Assembly: GCA_015345905.1 (NCBI GenBank)
Contig: JADDTR010000013.1
Span: 563,411-627,410 of the forward strand
Origin: Aotearoamyces nothofagi
Lineage: Eukaryota; Ascomycota; Leotiomycetes; Leotiales; Tympanidaceae
DNA: 64,000 bases
Direction of reading: 5' to 3'
The notes under the pieces were generated by a model. That model saw nothing but the letters and a program-made list of their open reading frames with translations. It made no database searches and was not told the origin of the DNA. Positions 1 through 11,213 of the stretch are shown here, piece by piece. Within the stretch, counting starts at the first letter, position 1; each line of letters starts with the position of its first letter. Position numbers and translations under genes: made by a program.

Positions 1-598
1 AGGATCAGATCGAGTGTAACTGACTTGCGTAGTAGCAGGTGATCAAGGGGAGGATCAACGGCCAGATGTACATAATGACGATTGTTGGCCATGAGTTATC
101 GAATGATGCCTGACAACCGCCGATGGCATCGATGTAGTAACGATTGATCTGAATCGGATAATGCAAGATGATTTGCAAGAAGGGGATGCCGAAACAAATC
201 GCCAAGTCGACCAAGATCTTCCTCCTCCTAGACGACTTGCTCTGGCTAATGACGGCTCGATCTACGTCTAGAACTTGAGCCAGGTTGCGTGTGATGCAGA
301 GGGTTGCGCAGGAGAGACCGGTGGTGCATGGCCAGAGAAGCTTGACTTCAACGTCGCATAGGCCATAGCCCATCCACCATCTGTCGTAGTTTTCATTGGG
401 CCAGATGATGACGTTGATGAATGTAAAGAGATTGAGGGTGGTGATATAGCCGATGAGAGAACAGGCGCCGATGTTCTTGTTGGACCAGTGCCAGGTGAAA
501 GGGACAATGAGAATGAGGATTGCAAGGGACGCAAAAATGGGAAGAAGGATGGCGTGGGCGGTTGTGGGCTTGACGGTTTCGACGCTGGCCATATCCAT
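1..598 (-). CDS. ste3: STE3-type pheromone receptor (GPCR), first exon, cut by window edge
   Basis: This is the amino-terminal part of an a-factor-type (lipopeptide) mating-pheromone receptor of the fungal STE3 family, a seven-helix plasma-membrane protein coupled to a heterotrimeric G protein. Visible are helix 1 (LLPIFASLAILILIVPF), helix 2, the family-typical stretch DRWWMGYGLCDVEVKL before helix 3, then further hydrophobic segments ending with WPLILPLITCYYA. I start at the ATG at 598 (MDMASVETV); the codon at 613 upstream in the same frame is TTG. The frame reaches a stop at 5-7, but a GTCAGT donor begins at 24 directly after the CYYA segment, so I think exon 1 is 25-598 and the protein continues in another exon left of the window. 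Family assignment is strong; the exact exon end is inferred. Confidence 0.88.
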
Positions 599-2231
599 CT
601 TGATGGTTGACAAGGTCTTATATGTTGCAAGTTTCGCTGAAGGTTCTTAAGTCCAAGTCCACGGATATGGAGACTGAAGATCTTGATATGTAGATGGTTT
701 GGAGAGGCCAGACTGTGCAAAGCCCCGGCTGGAACAGTAAAGTGCCACGAGATCCTGAAAGGTCTGGGCTTGGATGAGAAGACAAAGAAGACGAGGCTGT
801 TGTTGATCTGGAATGTAGTAGTCAAGTATGATGGCGAATGACTTGAGAATGTATGATACAATCAAGGTGGGTGTGTTCGAAGATGACGAAGAGAAAGAGA
901 GAAGGTTTGCAGAAGAAACATCATTAACCTCCTTACCAGATATGCGTCAATGCTTCTGTTTGGCAATAGATGTATATTTGTATAGATAGAAGCAGCGGGT
1001 GGGACATGCCAATACTCATGTAACCATTCTCAAACGGCACCAATAAGAAATCCGACAAAGACGGAGGACCCGCCTATTGAGGTGATCCAGGACGGAAAAC
1101 GAAAAGTTGGGACAAGAGGGGGATGTGAATAGGCATTGAAGACTCCTTGAGCAGGCTGTATTGCTGTTTTGCTGCGAATCCTATTGCTGTGGCTTGGGAA
1201 TTTCCGCTTCTTATTGAGGCCCCTATTGGTGATAGCGTCAAAAGGAGAAACCTCGCCTCAATAACAACGACGGTTTCCGGAAACGAGAGTTTTGTGGAAG
1301 TCGGGGTTCAGGAAGGAGACTTAGACAGTGAGATGGACAGGTATTTGGATTCTTCATGCACCTTGCCGTCGTTGCTTTTTTCGTGGGAGGAGTGGTCGTA
1401 CCCTCGGGAGTGGCAGGGGGTTTGCTGCACGAACGTCGGCACCGCGTAGAATTTGGAGATGCACAGCATCGGTGATACAGTTGTGGTATGAATCGCCATA
1501 ACGACATAACGACAATGGATATACTTTACCACCTAACGGGCAACTAAATGGGATATGGAACAAGTGACTCGAACATCTCGTGACATGATGCAAGACCATC
1601 AAATCCTCAGTGAAGAAGAGTCCATGCTGCAGGACTGTTCCTCCTGTATTCATGGCCTACAAGAGCAGCATTTCACAGACACAGTAGGGATATCCTCTCC
1701 TGGCGCAGAAGGGGATGCCCTTACTTGTATACTGAGGATGATGAGTGTGGAACGTCGGGTCGTTGCACATGGCGGTGTTTTGTGCAGCTCACGTGACTCC
1801 CTGCTACTCTCGTGCATAACTACATAAATAGTACAGCCTTATGTGACGTGACGGCGATGGCAGCGATGACATCGCCAGCTTTCAGGCGGCGCGTCAACCC
1901 AAGCATCTCAAGCATGCCAAGCCACGAATTCTGCGGAATCCAAAAACGATGAGCCTCAAATAGCTATTTGCGTGAACGACGCGTGCATTACTGTGTCGTG
2001 TCACGCAAATGTAACCTTTGCGGTATTCTGGCTTCTGCCATGAAATCTCCATTCCTCACGAAACTGCAAAGTCAAAGTCAAAGTCACGAACGCCACTCCC
2101 TCCACCCCTTTGGCCTTGTCTCCCTGTCGTCTCCTTGTTAATCTTACCAACTTCGAGGGATCTGCGTCCATCTCTTCTTGCCAGTTGGGATACAGCGATT
2201 CTGAGAGCTTCGTGCAACCGTCGTCGCCGCC
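599..2231. other. Intergenic region between STE3 and the next gene
   Basis: This 1.6 kb stretch is the shared upstream region of two divergently transcribed genes. Short frames occur on both strands (for example 1147-1449 and 1555-1827 plus) but they overlap each other, carry no recognisable motif and have no plausible splice context. I see no RNA gene or repeat. Confidence 0.6.
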
Positions 2232-3710
2232 ATGGCTGAGGAGGTGGCTTCACCCAGGAACTCAATCTCGTCGCCGCCGACGGGCTCTGGAATACGGCGC
2301 ATACTTACCGGAGACGAGTCCGCTCAGTTTAGACATAGGCCAACGGCAAATCGATTCTCAACAAATGTCGATGTACCAGACATTGGCATCAGACGACGAA
2401 GCTCCAACTTCTCCGAATACTCACTTAACGAAGCGCGCAAACAATTCCAATCATCGACAGATGATCTTCTATTACCAAAACCAAGCGCGATAGACCGAGA
2501 TGGCAATTCTCCTTCGTATTGGCATTCTGCTCCACTTGCCTTTGCGCTTCTCCCTGCCGTAGGAGGTATGCTATTCCAAAATGGAAGCTTGGTAGTTACA
2601 GATATAATGTTACTTGGCCTGGCTGCGATCTTCCTCAACTGGTCTGTTAGGCTTCCCTGGTGAGTTATCAGTCTTTACAGCTCTTGCCAGTTTCTAAACT
2701 ACATTAGGGATTGGTATCATTCAGCCCAAGAAATACGGAAAAACGAAGAAGAATATGATAACTCCATAAGTGACGACGAGAGTGGGAATGAGAATGAAGG
2801 GGAAGAATTGGAAACTTCATTACACGATGTGCCGGAAGATGGGCCAATTCCAAAACCAGGCAAGAAGAGTGCTCGAAGACTTCCAGGATATGATAAAGCT
2901 TCAAGCGAGTTACATCTACATGAGCTACTCGCTCTATTATCCTGTTTCTTATTTCCGATCCTTGGTGCCTACCTTCTTCACACCATTCGAGGCTCACTCT
3001 CTAGACCGTCTGAAGGACTCGTCTCTAATTATAATCTTACGATCTTCTTGCTAGCATCGGAGTTACGTCCAATGTCTCATCTGGTAAAGATGATCCAAGC
3101 ACGGACATTACATCTGCAGCGTATTGTTAATTCAAACCCGTACGATGGTTCTAGTGGGACAAACACTGTTGATGTTAAGGATTTTGCCCAGCGACTATAC
3201 GAACTAGAAGCTCGAGCAGCTTCAACAGAGCTAGCGGCTAGTTCTGGTTCAGAAAACCCCATAAATGGCAAGCAGATAGCTGTGGTAGTGACAGAGGTTC
3301 GTCGCACGTTACAGCCCGAGTTAGATGCTCTCAATCGTGCCGTGCGTCGATACGAGAAGCGTGCTACGCTTCAAACAATGCAAACAGAGTCAAGATTGCA
3401 GGATATTGACTCCAGACTCGCTGATGCTATTTCTTTAGCCGCCGCCGCAGTTCAGGTAGGCCAGGGTCAGCGAGGTTTCGGTAGCATCCTTGCTGAATGG
3501 GCAGCGGCGGGAGTAGTCCTTCCTTTTCAGGCACTTGGTCTTCTTGCCAGCTTACCTTTCAAGGGCATTGCTGCATTAATTGGATTTTGGAAGGTATCAG
3601 TCCTGGGACGAAAACCTAAGGATGGCGGGCGCAGGGCTACAAGTGGAAAATTTCTATCCCACGGTCGGCTTAGTACAGATCGATTGCAAGGCAAAAGTCC
3701 AAAGAGGTGA
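2232..3710 (+). CDS. Fungal membrane protein of unknown function
   Basis: The model is join(2232-2659, 2708-3710), 476 residues, with one 48-nt GTGAGT...TAG intron that restores a WDWYH junction. The ATG sits in a strong context (GCCGCCATGG). The protein has a polar serine-rich amino terminus, one or two hydrophobic segments near residues 95-140, an acidic segment after the intron (NEEEYDNSISDDES), a further hydrophobic stretch (LLALLSCFLFPILGAYLL) followed by a region with long helix propensity, then an Ala-rich stretch and a last hydrophobic pair near the end (VLPFQALGLLASLPFKGIAA). The tail is basic. I do not recognise the family. The shape suggests an organelle or ER membrane protein with a coiled-coil-like middle, but that is inference. 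Neighbour genes give no functional hint. Confidence 0.82.
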
Positions 3711-4373
3711 TGAGACAAGAAGTAAAGTAATGGAAGGATGGATGAAAATTGTATTGTACGATGGCCCATTGGTCGGGTTTGATAGGTTAGCGATGGAGTT
3801 GAGGACGTTCGTTACTGCTCCTATGAACTAAGTATCCGAAGAACCGTACAGTTCATTAATATTTTACTCGATCACGAAATTCTTCCGAGACAACGCTGAT
3901 TTCAAGATCCCCTGTAGTCGTTGTTGAATTGGGACCCCACCTCGGAAAATAGCGAATATTGATGGGCATTCTATTATTGTTTGAAAGCCCCACTTATGGT
4001 ATCTTCGCCCTTACCATTGACGTCTTCTTGTACAAGTACGTTGTTTATTGTAGGCAACACGATATAAGGGTGGAGGAGACGTTTGACTTAATATGCATGT
4101 ATTGTCTAGATCCCTCTTCGTTTCGCTGTACATACAATAGCGATATCGTCATTGAACTCTAAGTATAAAGCTTACTTCCTATATCTCAGCTGTGAAGATG
4201 GTAGAGCTCCAGCTTTGCCGTAATCGGAGAAGATGAAAGACGAAAGAAATGTGGGGATTGACGCAAGACGAGCAACACCAGAGATGACATTCACCTCTTC
4301 TCCGTCTGGACTCTTCTTTCTTTGAAATCTCCTCCTTCGCAAAATACTTCAACCATACCTTACAGTTGCAGCC
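3711..4373. other. Intergenic region
   Basis: No gene is supported here. The last 150 bases before 4374 are pyrimidine-rich on the plus strand (runs of cttctt), typical of a fungal 5' leader for the following monooxygenase gene. Confidence 0.6.
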
Positions 4374-6443
4374 ATGGCGTCTCAGAATCAATCTTCAACT
4401 ACCTCTTCTTCAAACGTAGGTAGAGCTGTAGAGCGCCTTGACCAGATTACTGGCATCGTGACAGGCACCGGCAACCCCCAATCAGGAAATAATTTCTCTG
4501 CAGCTCTCAAGGCTCAATCAAGGTCAAAATATATTCCTAAAAACCAGCCATTTGACCCGCACAGACCTCTACGGGTAAGGTGTTATCGATTATTCAGAGT
4601 GGATTTTACTAACTTGTGAAGGCACTCATCATAGGCGCTGGAATAGCCGGTATCAGTGCTGCAGTACTAATTCCAAAGAAAGTGCCAAATCTTACATATG
4701 CTGTCTATGAAAAAGCTGATGCGGTGGTAAGCTTAAGTCCTGTTAGGTATCATAACTGAATACTTGCTTACTCGGATCATAGGGAGGAACCTGGCAGCAA
4801 AATATCTACCCAGGAGTTCGATGTGATATTCCATCTCATGTTTACCGTAAGTCTTGGTTCACTACAGCTGCATCGATTCTCTATTGATCTTCTATACAGA
4901 ACTGAGTTTTGCACCAAATCTTAATTGGTCAGAGTACTATCCCAAGGGCGCCGAGATCCAACAATATTACGAGAAAGTTGTAAAAGACTTTGGAGTTACA
5001 GATTCCCTACACCTAAATCACGAGGTCATTCGGGCTACATGGCTAGATGCGACTGCTCAATGGGAGGTTGTGGTCAAGGACCTGGTATCAGGAAAGACGC
5101 ATACAGACCTTGGAGATTTCCTAATCTCTGCCCAAGGCCGACTGAGCCAGTGGAAATACCCCGATATCCCAGGACTGCACACGTTCAAAGGAACGCTTTT
5201 CCACACATCCAATTACAATACCTCCTTTGATCCTAAAGGCAAGAGAATTGCCATCATTGGCAACGGTGCTAGCGGGCAACAAATCCTTCCCAACCTCTTT
5301 CCTGAAGTTGCACATATCGACCACTATATCCGCTCGAAGACCTGGGTTACTCCCACCTTCCGAGGCGATCTTCTCGAAGCCACTGCGCAGAACCCGGGCG
5401 GCTTGAAATACACCGAGGAGCAGAAGGCACAATGGAAATCGGATCCCGCTTCTTATCTCCAGTTCCGGAAGGATCTTGAAGTTAAGTTCCATGGTGGCTT
5501 CCATGCGTCAATCAAAGGCAGTCCAGAAAATGAAGCCTTCCGGCAGAAGTGTATCGCGACTATGTTGGGAAGGGTAAATGGTGACAAGGAATGGCTGGCA
5601 AGGCTGATCCCAGAGTACGCTCCAGGCTGTAAGCGCCCAACTCCAGCGCCTGGATATATCGAATCGTTAGTTTCTGAAAAGGTCGAGTTTGTTACGGATG
5701 GCATTATCGCAATTACAGAGACTGGGGTTGTTACAGCAGATGGAAAGCATAGAGAAGTTGATGCTATTATTACTGCTACTGGACATACCGATGGGTTTCT
5801 ACCTCGTCACCCAACTATCGGACGGAACGGTGTGGATTTGAACAAGCACTGGGCGAGGGATGGCCCAATTGGGTATCCCGAGACGTATTTCGGCATCATG
5901 GCTCCAGGCTTCCCTAACTACTTCTTCATTCTCCAGGTACGTATCTCTCACAACCGCCTCTCGTTCTTGCTAATAGCAAAACAGGCCCAAGGCAACGGAG
6001 CCGGCGGATCCGTGCCTGTCCAGTGCGAGATCTCCGCAACCTTCATCGCCAAGGCGATCCGCAAAGTGCAGAGCCAGAGCTACCGCTCCCTCCAGCCATC
6101 AGCAGAAGCAACGGCCGAGTTCAACGCCATCGTGGACGGCTACTTCGACGACAAAGTACAAACGGACAGCTGCGCCAGCTGGTTCAAGACGGGGAAGGGG
6201 AACACGCGGGTCGTGATCGCGTGGCCGGGATCCGGACACCACCGCTGGGACATCCTGCGGGATCCCAGATGGGAGGACTTCGAGTTTGAGAGGCGCGAGG
6301 GTGCGCAAGCGAATCGCTTCGAGTATTTCGGCAACGGATATACGGCCAGGGAGCGCAGGGGGGACAGGGATGAGATTACCAAGTTTTTGCTGGAGGTGGG
6401 CGACTATGATCTTGCCACTCTGCATGAGGCGTGGAATCTATAG
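4374..6443 (+). CDS. Baeyer-Villiger-type flavin monooxygenase
   Basis: The model is join(4374-4574, 4622-4726, 4783-4846, 4900-5936, 5985-6443), 621 residues. The introns are 47-56 nt with GTAAG or GTACG donors. It should be an FAD/NADPH enzyme inserting oxygen into ketones or aldehydes, or a related N/S-oxygenating flavoprotein. The FAD-binding GAGIAG is at residues 72-77, GGTW at 103-106, the NADPH-binding GNGASG at 244-249, and an ATGH motif lies in the last third. The BVMO fingerprint FxGxxxHxxxW is present as FKGTLFHTSNY at 219-229, so the final Trp is Tyr. Length fits the long fungal BVMO class with an extended amino terminus. No signal peptide is seen, so cytosolic. Substrate cannot be told. 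It stands alone, without adjoining biosynthetic genes other than the secreted AA9 enzyme on the opposite strand. Confidence 0.9.
5184..5216 (+). other. Variant BVMO fingerprint (Trp replaced by Tyr)
   Basis: These codons encode FKGTLFHTSNY, residues 219-229. The invariant Phe, Gly and His of the Baeyer-Villiger fingerprint are kept, while the terminal Trp is Tyr. Confidence 0.85.
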
Positions 6444-6833
6444 ATCTTGCTATCTATCACAATTACAACTCGGTTCAATATTATTTGAATATAGATTAAA
6501 TCGACTATTCTGCACATGCAATTCTTTATTTCTTTATTTCTTTCTTTTCTCGAAGTCAAGACGTGAAATTGTGTGACCATGCTTGGAAAATACTGTGTGC
6601 TATGCATTTACTTCTACATGACAGCCATAAGTTTCAGCTGCATCTCAAGGACTGAAGATCGATTCTTTGAAACGAAATGACGAGGTAAATATAGTTCGAT
6701 TCCTCTCAACTATCTACACAGCTGCAAAGTTTTTAGAAACCCCCTATCTAGAAAGGAATATCTGAAACATGTTTTACAAGAAATGAATCCCACCAATTCC
6801 ATATTTCTCTTCTATCTCAATAGAAACACATGC
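6444..6833. other. Convergent intergenic region
   Basis: This AT-rich stretch lies between the 3' ends of the monooxygenase and AA9 genes. It should hold both 3' untranslated regions and terminators; no gene is seen. Confidence 0.6.
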
Positions 6834-8284
6834 TTAGGAAGCCACACATTGAGAGTAGTAATCATTCTGGACCTTACACGTAGCACCAGAAACGCAGGTA
6901 GTGGCACCAGTCCAGTTGGTTCCGCCACATTGATAGTAAAGAGCGACGGCTCCGCTGGTACCGGTTCCGGAAGCTGCTGAAGACGCGGATGTGGCTGTTC
7001 CGCTAGTGCTAGTTCCTGATGCTGCTGAAGATGCGGATGTGGCTGTTGAGGAGCGTGCGAGGGTAAGGAGGGTGGTGGGTATGACGGCTGCGCCGCACGA
7101 AAGGGCTTTAATTGATGAAGATGATACTACTTGAGCAGAAGCGGAAGGTACGACAACGGCTGCTGAGGATGCTACCGAAACAAGTGTAGCGGAAGAAGGT
7201 ACAACGACGGCTGCTGAGGATGAGGCTACTGAAGCAACTACTACTGACGAGGATACAACCGGAACAAGCGTAGAGGAAGACGGCTCGACAACAGTCGCTG
7301 AGGATGAGGCTACCGAAGCAACTACTGTAGCAGTAGAAGTAGGTATAACAGCAGCAGAGGTTACGGTTGCTACTTTAGTCGAAGAGGCTTGGACAGCTGC
7401 AACAGTAGAGCTAGATCCACTAACGCCATCCCAGACTGTTGGACCCGGAATGGTGTATGTGGTGAAGGTGGTGTAGAGGTTGAAGAGGATTCCTGGGTCA
7501 CTGTAGCTGTAAGCACCAGGGATCGCGACACCAGCGGGAAGATCCTAATCATGTCAGCGTTATCATTTGAACTGTGATGGAGAGATATTTACCGTGGTTC
7601 CGTCTGATGTAACTTGGATCTGCACACACTCCATATACAATTGAGCACCCCGGGCGCTGTTCACATCGTACGCAGCGTCAGCTTCGTGGAGAGCAATGAT
7701 TTCTGGGCGGAGGAGGTATGTGCCAGCTGTTAGATCTGGGAGAATGATGGAGTGTTGGCCCTCGTTGGCGATAAGTGTCGTGACAGCCCAGACGCCATCA
7801 TCGTAACCATCCTCTGCAAGCTTCACCCAGACATCGCCACTCCCGTTTGAAGATGTTGGTGCAATGTATACCAACACTGGCCCCAGGTGAGACTATAAAG
7901 ATCAGTAATGCTGTGGTAAGTTTGGTTTAATCCTGTCTTACAGAGGCAATAATATCATCTGAAGTAGAATCGTCATTGTGGTGCCATTGAAAAGTAATCT
8001 ATATATTGTCAGTGCAAGTCCTCCAAACCGGAGTGTAACCATATCACGTTATCACCACCGGAAACAGAGATTGTCTCTGCAGTTGCAACATTGTTGACGT
8101 TGCAAGTCAAATCAGTCGACGTGAGGTCTTTGACAGGGCTGTTGGATGGAGGAGTTCGAATATATCCCTCATCACTGTTCCCAAGGCCCTGATCAACACC
8201 GTTGACTGAAATGCTGTAGACGGTGGAATGAGCTTGGGCAATAGCCGCTGAGCCAGCAATGGCAAAAAGAGTGCTAAACTTCAT
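6834..8284 (-). CDS. Secreted AA9 lytic polysaccharide monooxygenase with Ser-rich linker and CBM1
   Basis: The model is complement(join(6834-7544, 7593-7892, 7942-7998, 8048-8284)), 434 residues, three introns of 48-50 nt, all phase 0. It is a copper enzyme that oxidatively cleaves cellulose or related glucans outside the cell. A signal peptide ([18 protein letters not shown]) is followed directly by His19, the mature amino-terminal copper ligand. The second copper His is His100 in [12 protein letters not shown], and the conserved His167 (IIALHEA), Gln182 and axial Tyr184 (QLYMEC) are all present. The catalytic domain ends after [12 protein letters not shown] and [10 protein letters not shown]. 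About 165 residues of Ser/Ala/Thr/Val-rich repeats follow, then a cellulose-binding CBM1 at about 399-434 ([11 protein letters not shown]...[14 protein letters not shown]). The first intron donor is the weak GTGATA, chosen because it gives [12 protein letters not shown]. Confidence 0.95.
6940..7370 (-). repeat. Direct repeats encoding the AA9 Ser/Thr/Ala linker
   Basis: Inside the last AA9 exon, the linker is built from imperfect direct repeats. One pair of about 48 bp around 6955-7045 encodes a [18 protein letters not shown] unit twice; a second set at 7130-7370 encodes SSSxxVVVPSS-like units. These repeats are coding and likely to vary in copy number between strains. Confidence 0.7.
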
Positions 8285-11213
8285 GATTCCTGATCGTGAA
8301 GTAAATGATGTAAAAGGAAGGGAAGAGTCTTCAAAGACTGTAAAGAGCAAAAGAGTGCAAGAGAATGTAGAGACAGATGGCTGCAAAGAGCATGCCGTTG
8401 AAAGTGACGGGACAGCTGTATACTTATACTCTTCATCTGGAATGGGCGCCTGTAGACATTGTATGCCAAGCAGTGCTTCGGCCATGTAACTGGTATTAGG
8501 ATTAGACGTTGCCTTGAGATCCTATTCCTTGAAACTATTAACAGCGGGACATGATGCAAATTGCCAAGACGGAGGTCGTTTGAGGTACAAATGGGAGCAA
8601 CTGGAGGCATAGTTTCCGGGGGTTTCCAGCGTTTCCACTTTCGAAACATGATCTCTCCTATCCTGGCGTCGATGCCCTGTTAGCCGATGCTGACTAGCCG
8701 AAGCAAGCAAGCAGCGTTTCTGATATATACTTGATCCGCAACGAACCTCAATCCCACGAGACTACGAGGCGCGAGCCTTGTTCCTGTTGTTCTTTCGAGA
8801 GTCGGAAATCCGGGCCCCTTGATGTATAAAGTATGATAACTCGTAGCGCCTGTGAATGACGAGCAGACTGAGTAAGTGAGTGAGAGCAGGGTCTGTCACC
8901 TCCTACATCTGCCCCCGTATTTGATTGGAACCTAGAGCAGACATATTGATCTCTAACAAGTCATTGGTATCTCGAGAGTCGAGCCTGTACCCGACCTGAT
9001 CGACGGGAGTCGTCCATAGCGCAAGGTTGTTCCTGGAAATGTGTGAGCGAACCCCTGGACTTGCCAAACTGGCAGACGCTGTAACGAGGGCACATTCCCC
9101 GTCAACAATATACAGTATACTGCTGACGTGTCTACCCCATGCCACGATTCGTCGGATGTAGCCCCCAAGTCCCAATCTGCAATGAACTCCCCGCACTGCA
9201 CGGCAAAGTGACCCGATAATGTTGGTAGTTGGTGTTTTGGTTTAGGGAGTTCTCGACCCCATCAAATCTCGGATTCAGGGGTATGCTCGGCGGCTCGGCT
9301 CGCTAATCAAGTAGACAGTCTACTTCCTACCAACAGACGAATACGCACTGGATCCGAGCGTTACAGCCTCATGCAGGAGTTGTCCAGTCCCTGCAGCCGT
9401 TCGCAGGTATATTGCCGCACGGAATACGTCAGCTGATTTTGAGTATAAAAGTGGACAGCCGGTGTGTTGAGCGGCTGGCCGGAAAGTAGCAGGCGGAGAC
9501 GCAACTTTATTATTCTGTCATAATTTGAACCGTCTCTAGGTGTATATTACGGTCAAAGCTTATTTTCTCTACAAAGCAATCTATTATGGTTATAGGGTAC
9601 AGACTAAAAAGCATCCGCGAAGACCAGCTCTATAATTGTTAGTATGAAAGTCTAAGTTCATAAAAGATCCCCGAGTCATCCCCTTCTCAGCGGATCCGAG
9701 AAGAAATACTAAATACTAAATACTAATATAAAAAAAAGCTAAGGATAGTTTATATAAGCACTATGACGCTACTGATATATACTTCACTCTACCCTACCAT
9801 TTACCAGGATCTGTATAAAAGTAAATATTAGTTACCCAGTTTCTCTTTCTCCCTCCAACTTGAATATCTAAAACAATAATAATCGCAGTATATCAGACCC
9901 TGGCTTGTTTGCTAAGGGAGATATAGAGTCTACAGGTAGTAATAACGACGACAGAATTAAAGATGACAACAAAAGCCTTGTTAACAGCAGAATTATATTC
10001 ACTATAGAGATTTCGTACCCTAGCTAGCGAGGGAGATGCATAAACAGATGAACTACTGCTTCGATGCAGAACAGGCGTATTGCAGATATGATCTGTGATG
10101 TTGTGCTGTATATAAACAGGATAAGTAAAGGAAAAATGAAGCATCAGTGATGTCTATATTCCAGGCCGGCTGAATACTTAGGACAGAGAGAGGACTTCAA
10201 TATTAATGACCTATCCGCTGTCGGGAACAGTCATCGACCTCTCTTCCCCGGCATTTGCTTTAACGATTACCCATGTATCAACTTTTTCCCATTGTATGTT
10301 CCATGACTCTTTATATATCTGATCCGAGGACCTTGGTTATCTTCAAAAAAATCGGCCTGTTCATCATAAACTGCTCTGCGCCAACCTGGATTCCGCAGGC
10401 GCAGATACCCTTTCGGACGATTTGGCAGCGATAGAGACCGTCATTGCGGATGTCGAAAGAGGAGGAGATACATTATGTTGCAGCCATGAAGGATAAGGGG
10501 AACAAGAGACTTGATTTCCGCTGTATTCACCAGATATTCACACAGTGGTATGATGGCTAAGATAGCGTTGCTCGTTATTGAATCTCGCTCTCTCACGTGA
10601 TCTGGTAGAGTCCAGATACCCCGCAAATACTCCCCATCTATCTCGGCAACCCCATGAATATCGCACGAGAAGTTCCCAACCCGCTCCATGGAGCGCTGCA
10701 GTCCGCCAAATATAAAAGCAGCCATGCTTCGTCTTTCCAACAGCTACTCATCCAAATCAGTATCGACAAGCATGGGTGAAAGGCCCAGCGGTTGGCGCGC
10801 ATCTCCAGAACGCAGGCCCGTGTCGTCCCTGGGGCCATCATGAACTGATCTCGAAATAATTCCTCCAATACAGATAAGGCGCCGCCCTCACCGCCCCGTG
10901 CCGTACGCGCTAGATCCCCCTCTGTCTCTCCTCGTGACTTGGCAGTGCCAGGACTGTCTTGGCCAGATGGAGCCTGTTAAATGCGCTCCAATCAGAGAGA
11001 TCAACTAACCAGCCGCGTCTCCTAGACGTATGGAGATGGGGAATCCCCCGCAATGCCCCGCGATTAGATATGGGGTATCAGCAAGTACTATAAATTAATA
11101 TACTCGCATTTGCAAGTAAGTACATCGAGCAGGCCTTTTCCTCGTCTTGATTTCCCTTTTTTGCAGCAAATCTTCCAGAGGCAGTTTATTCTATCGTCTT
11201 CGAGGTCTCCAAG
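8285..11213. other. Gene-free region upstream of AA9 and of a sugar transporter
   Basis: This 2.9 kb stretch separates two divergent genes. About 9490-10350 is distinctly AT-rich with short motifs such as repeated atactaa (9703-9727), unlike the GC-richer flanks. Two overlapping minus-strand frames at 10441-10868 look weakly protein-like but show no domain and no consistent splice model. I find no RNA gene. Confidence 0.5.

Noticed and set aside
10441-10868. Two overlapping minus-strand frames upstream of the 11.2-kb transporter
   Set aside because: They partly look like protein but overlap in different frames, lack a domain I know, and no splice pair joins them.
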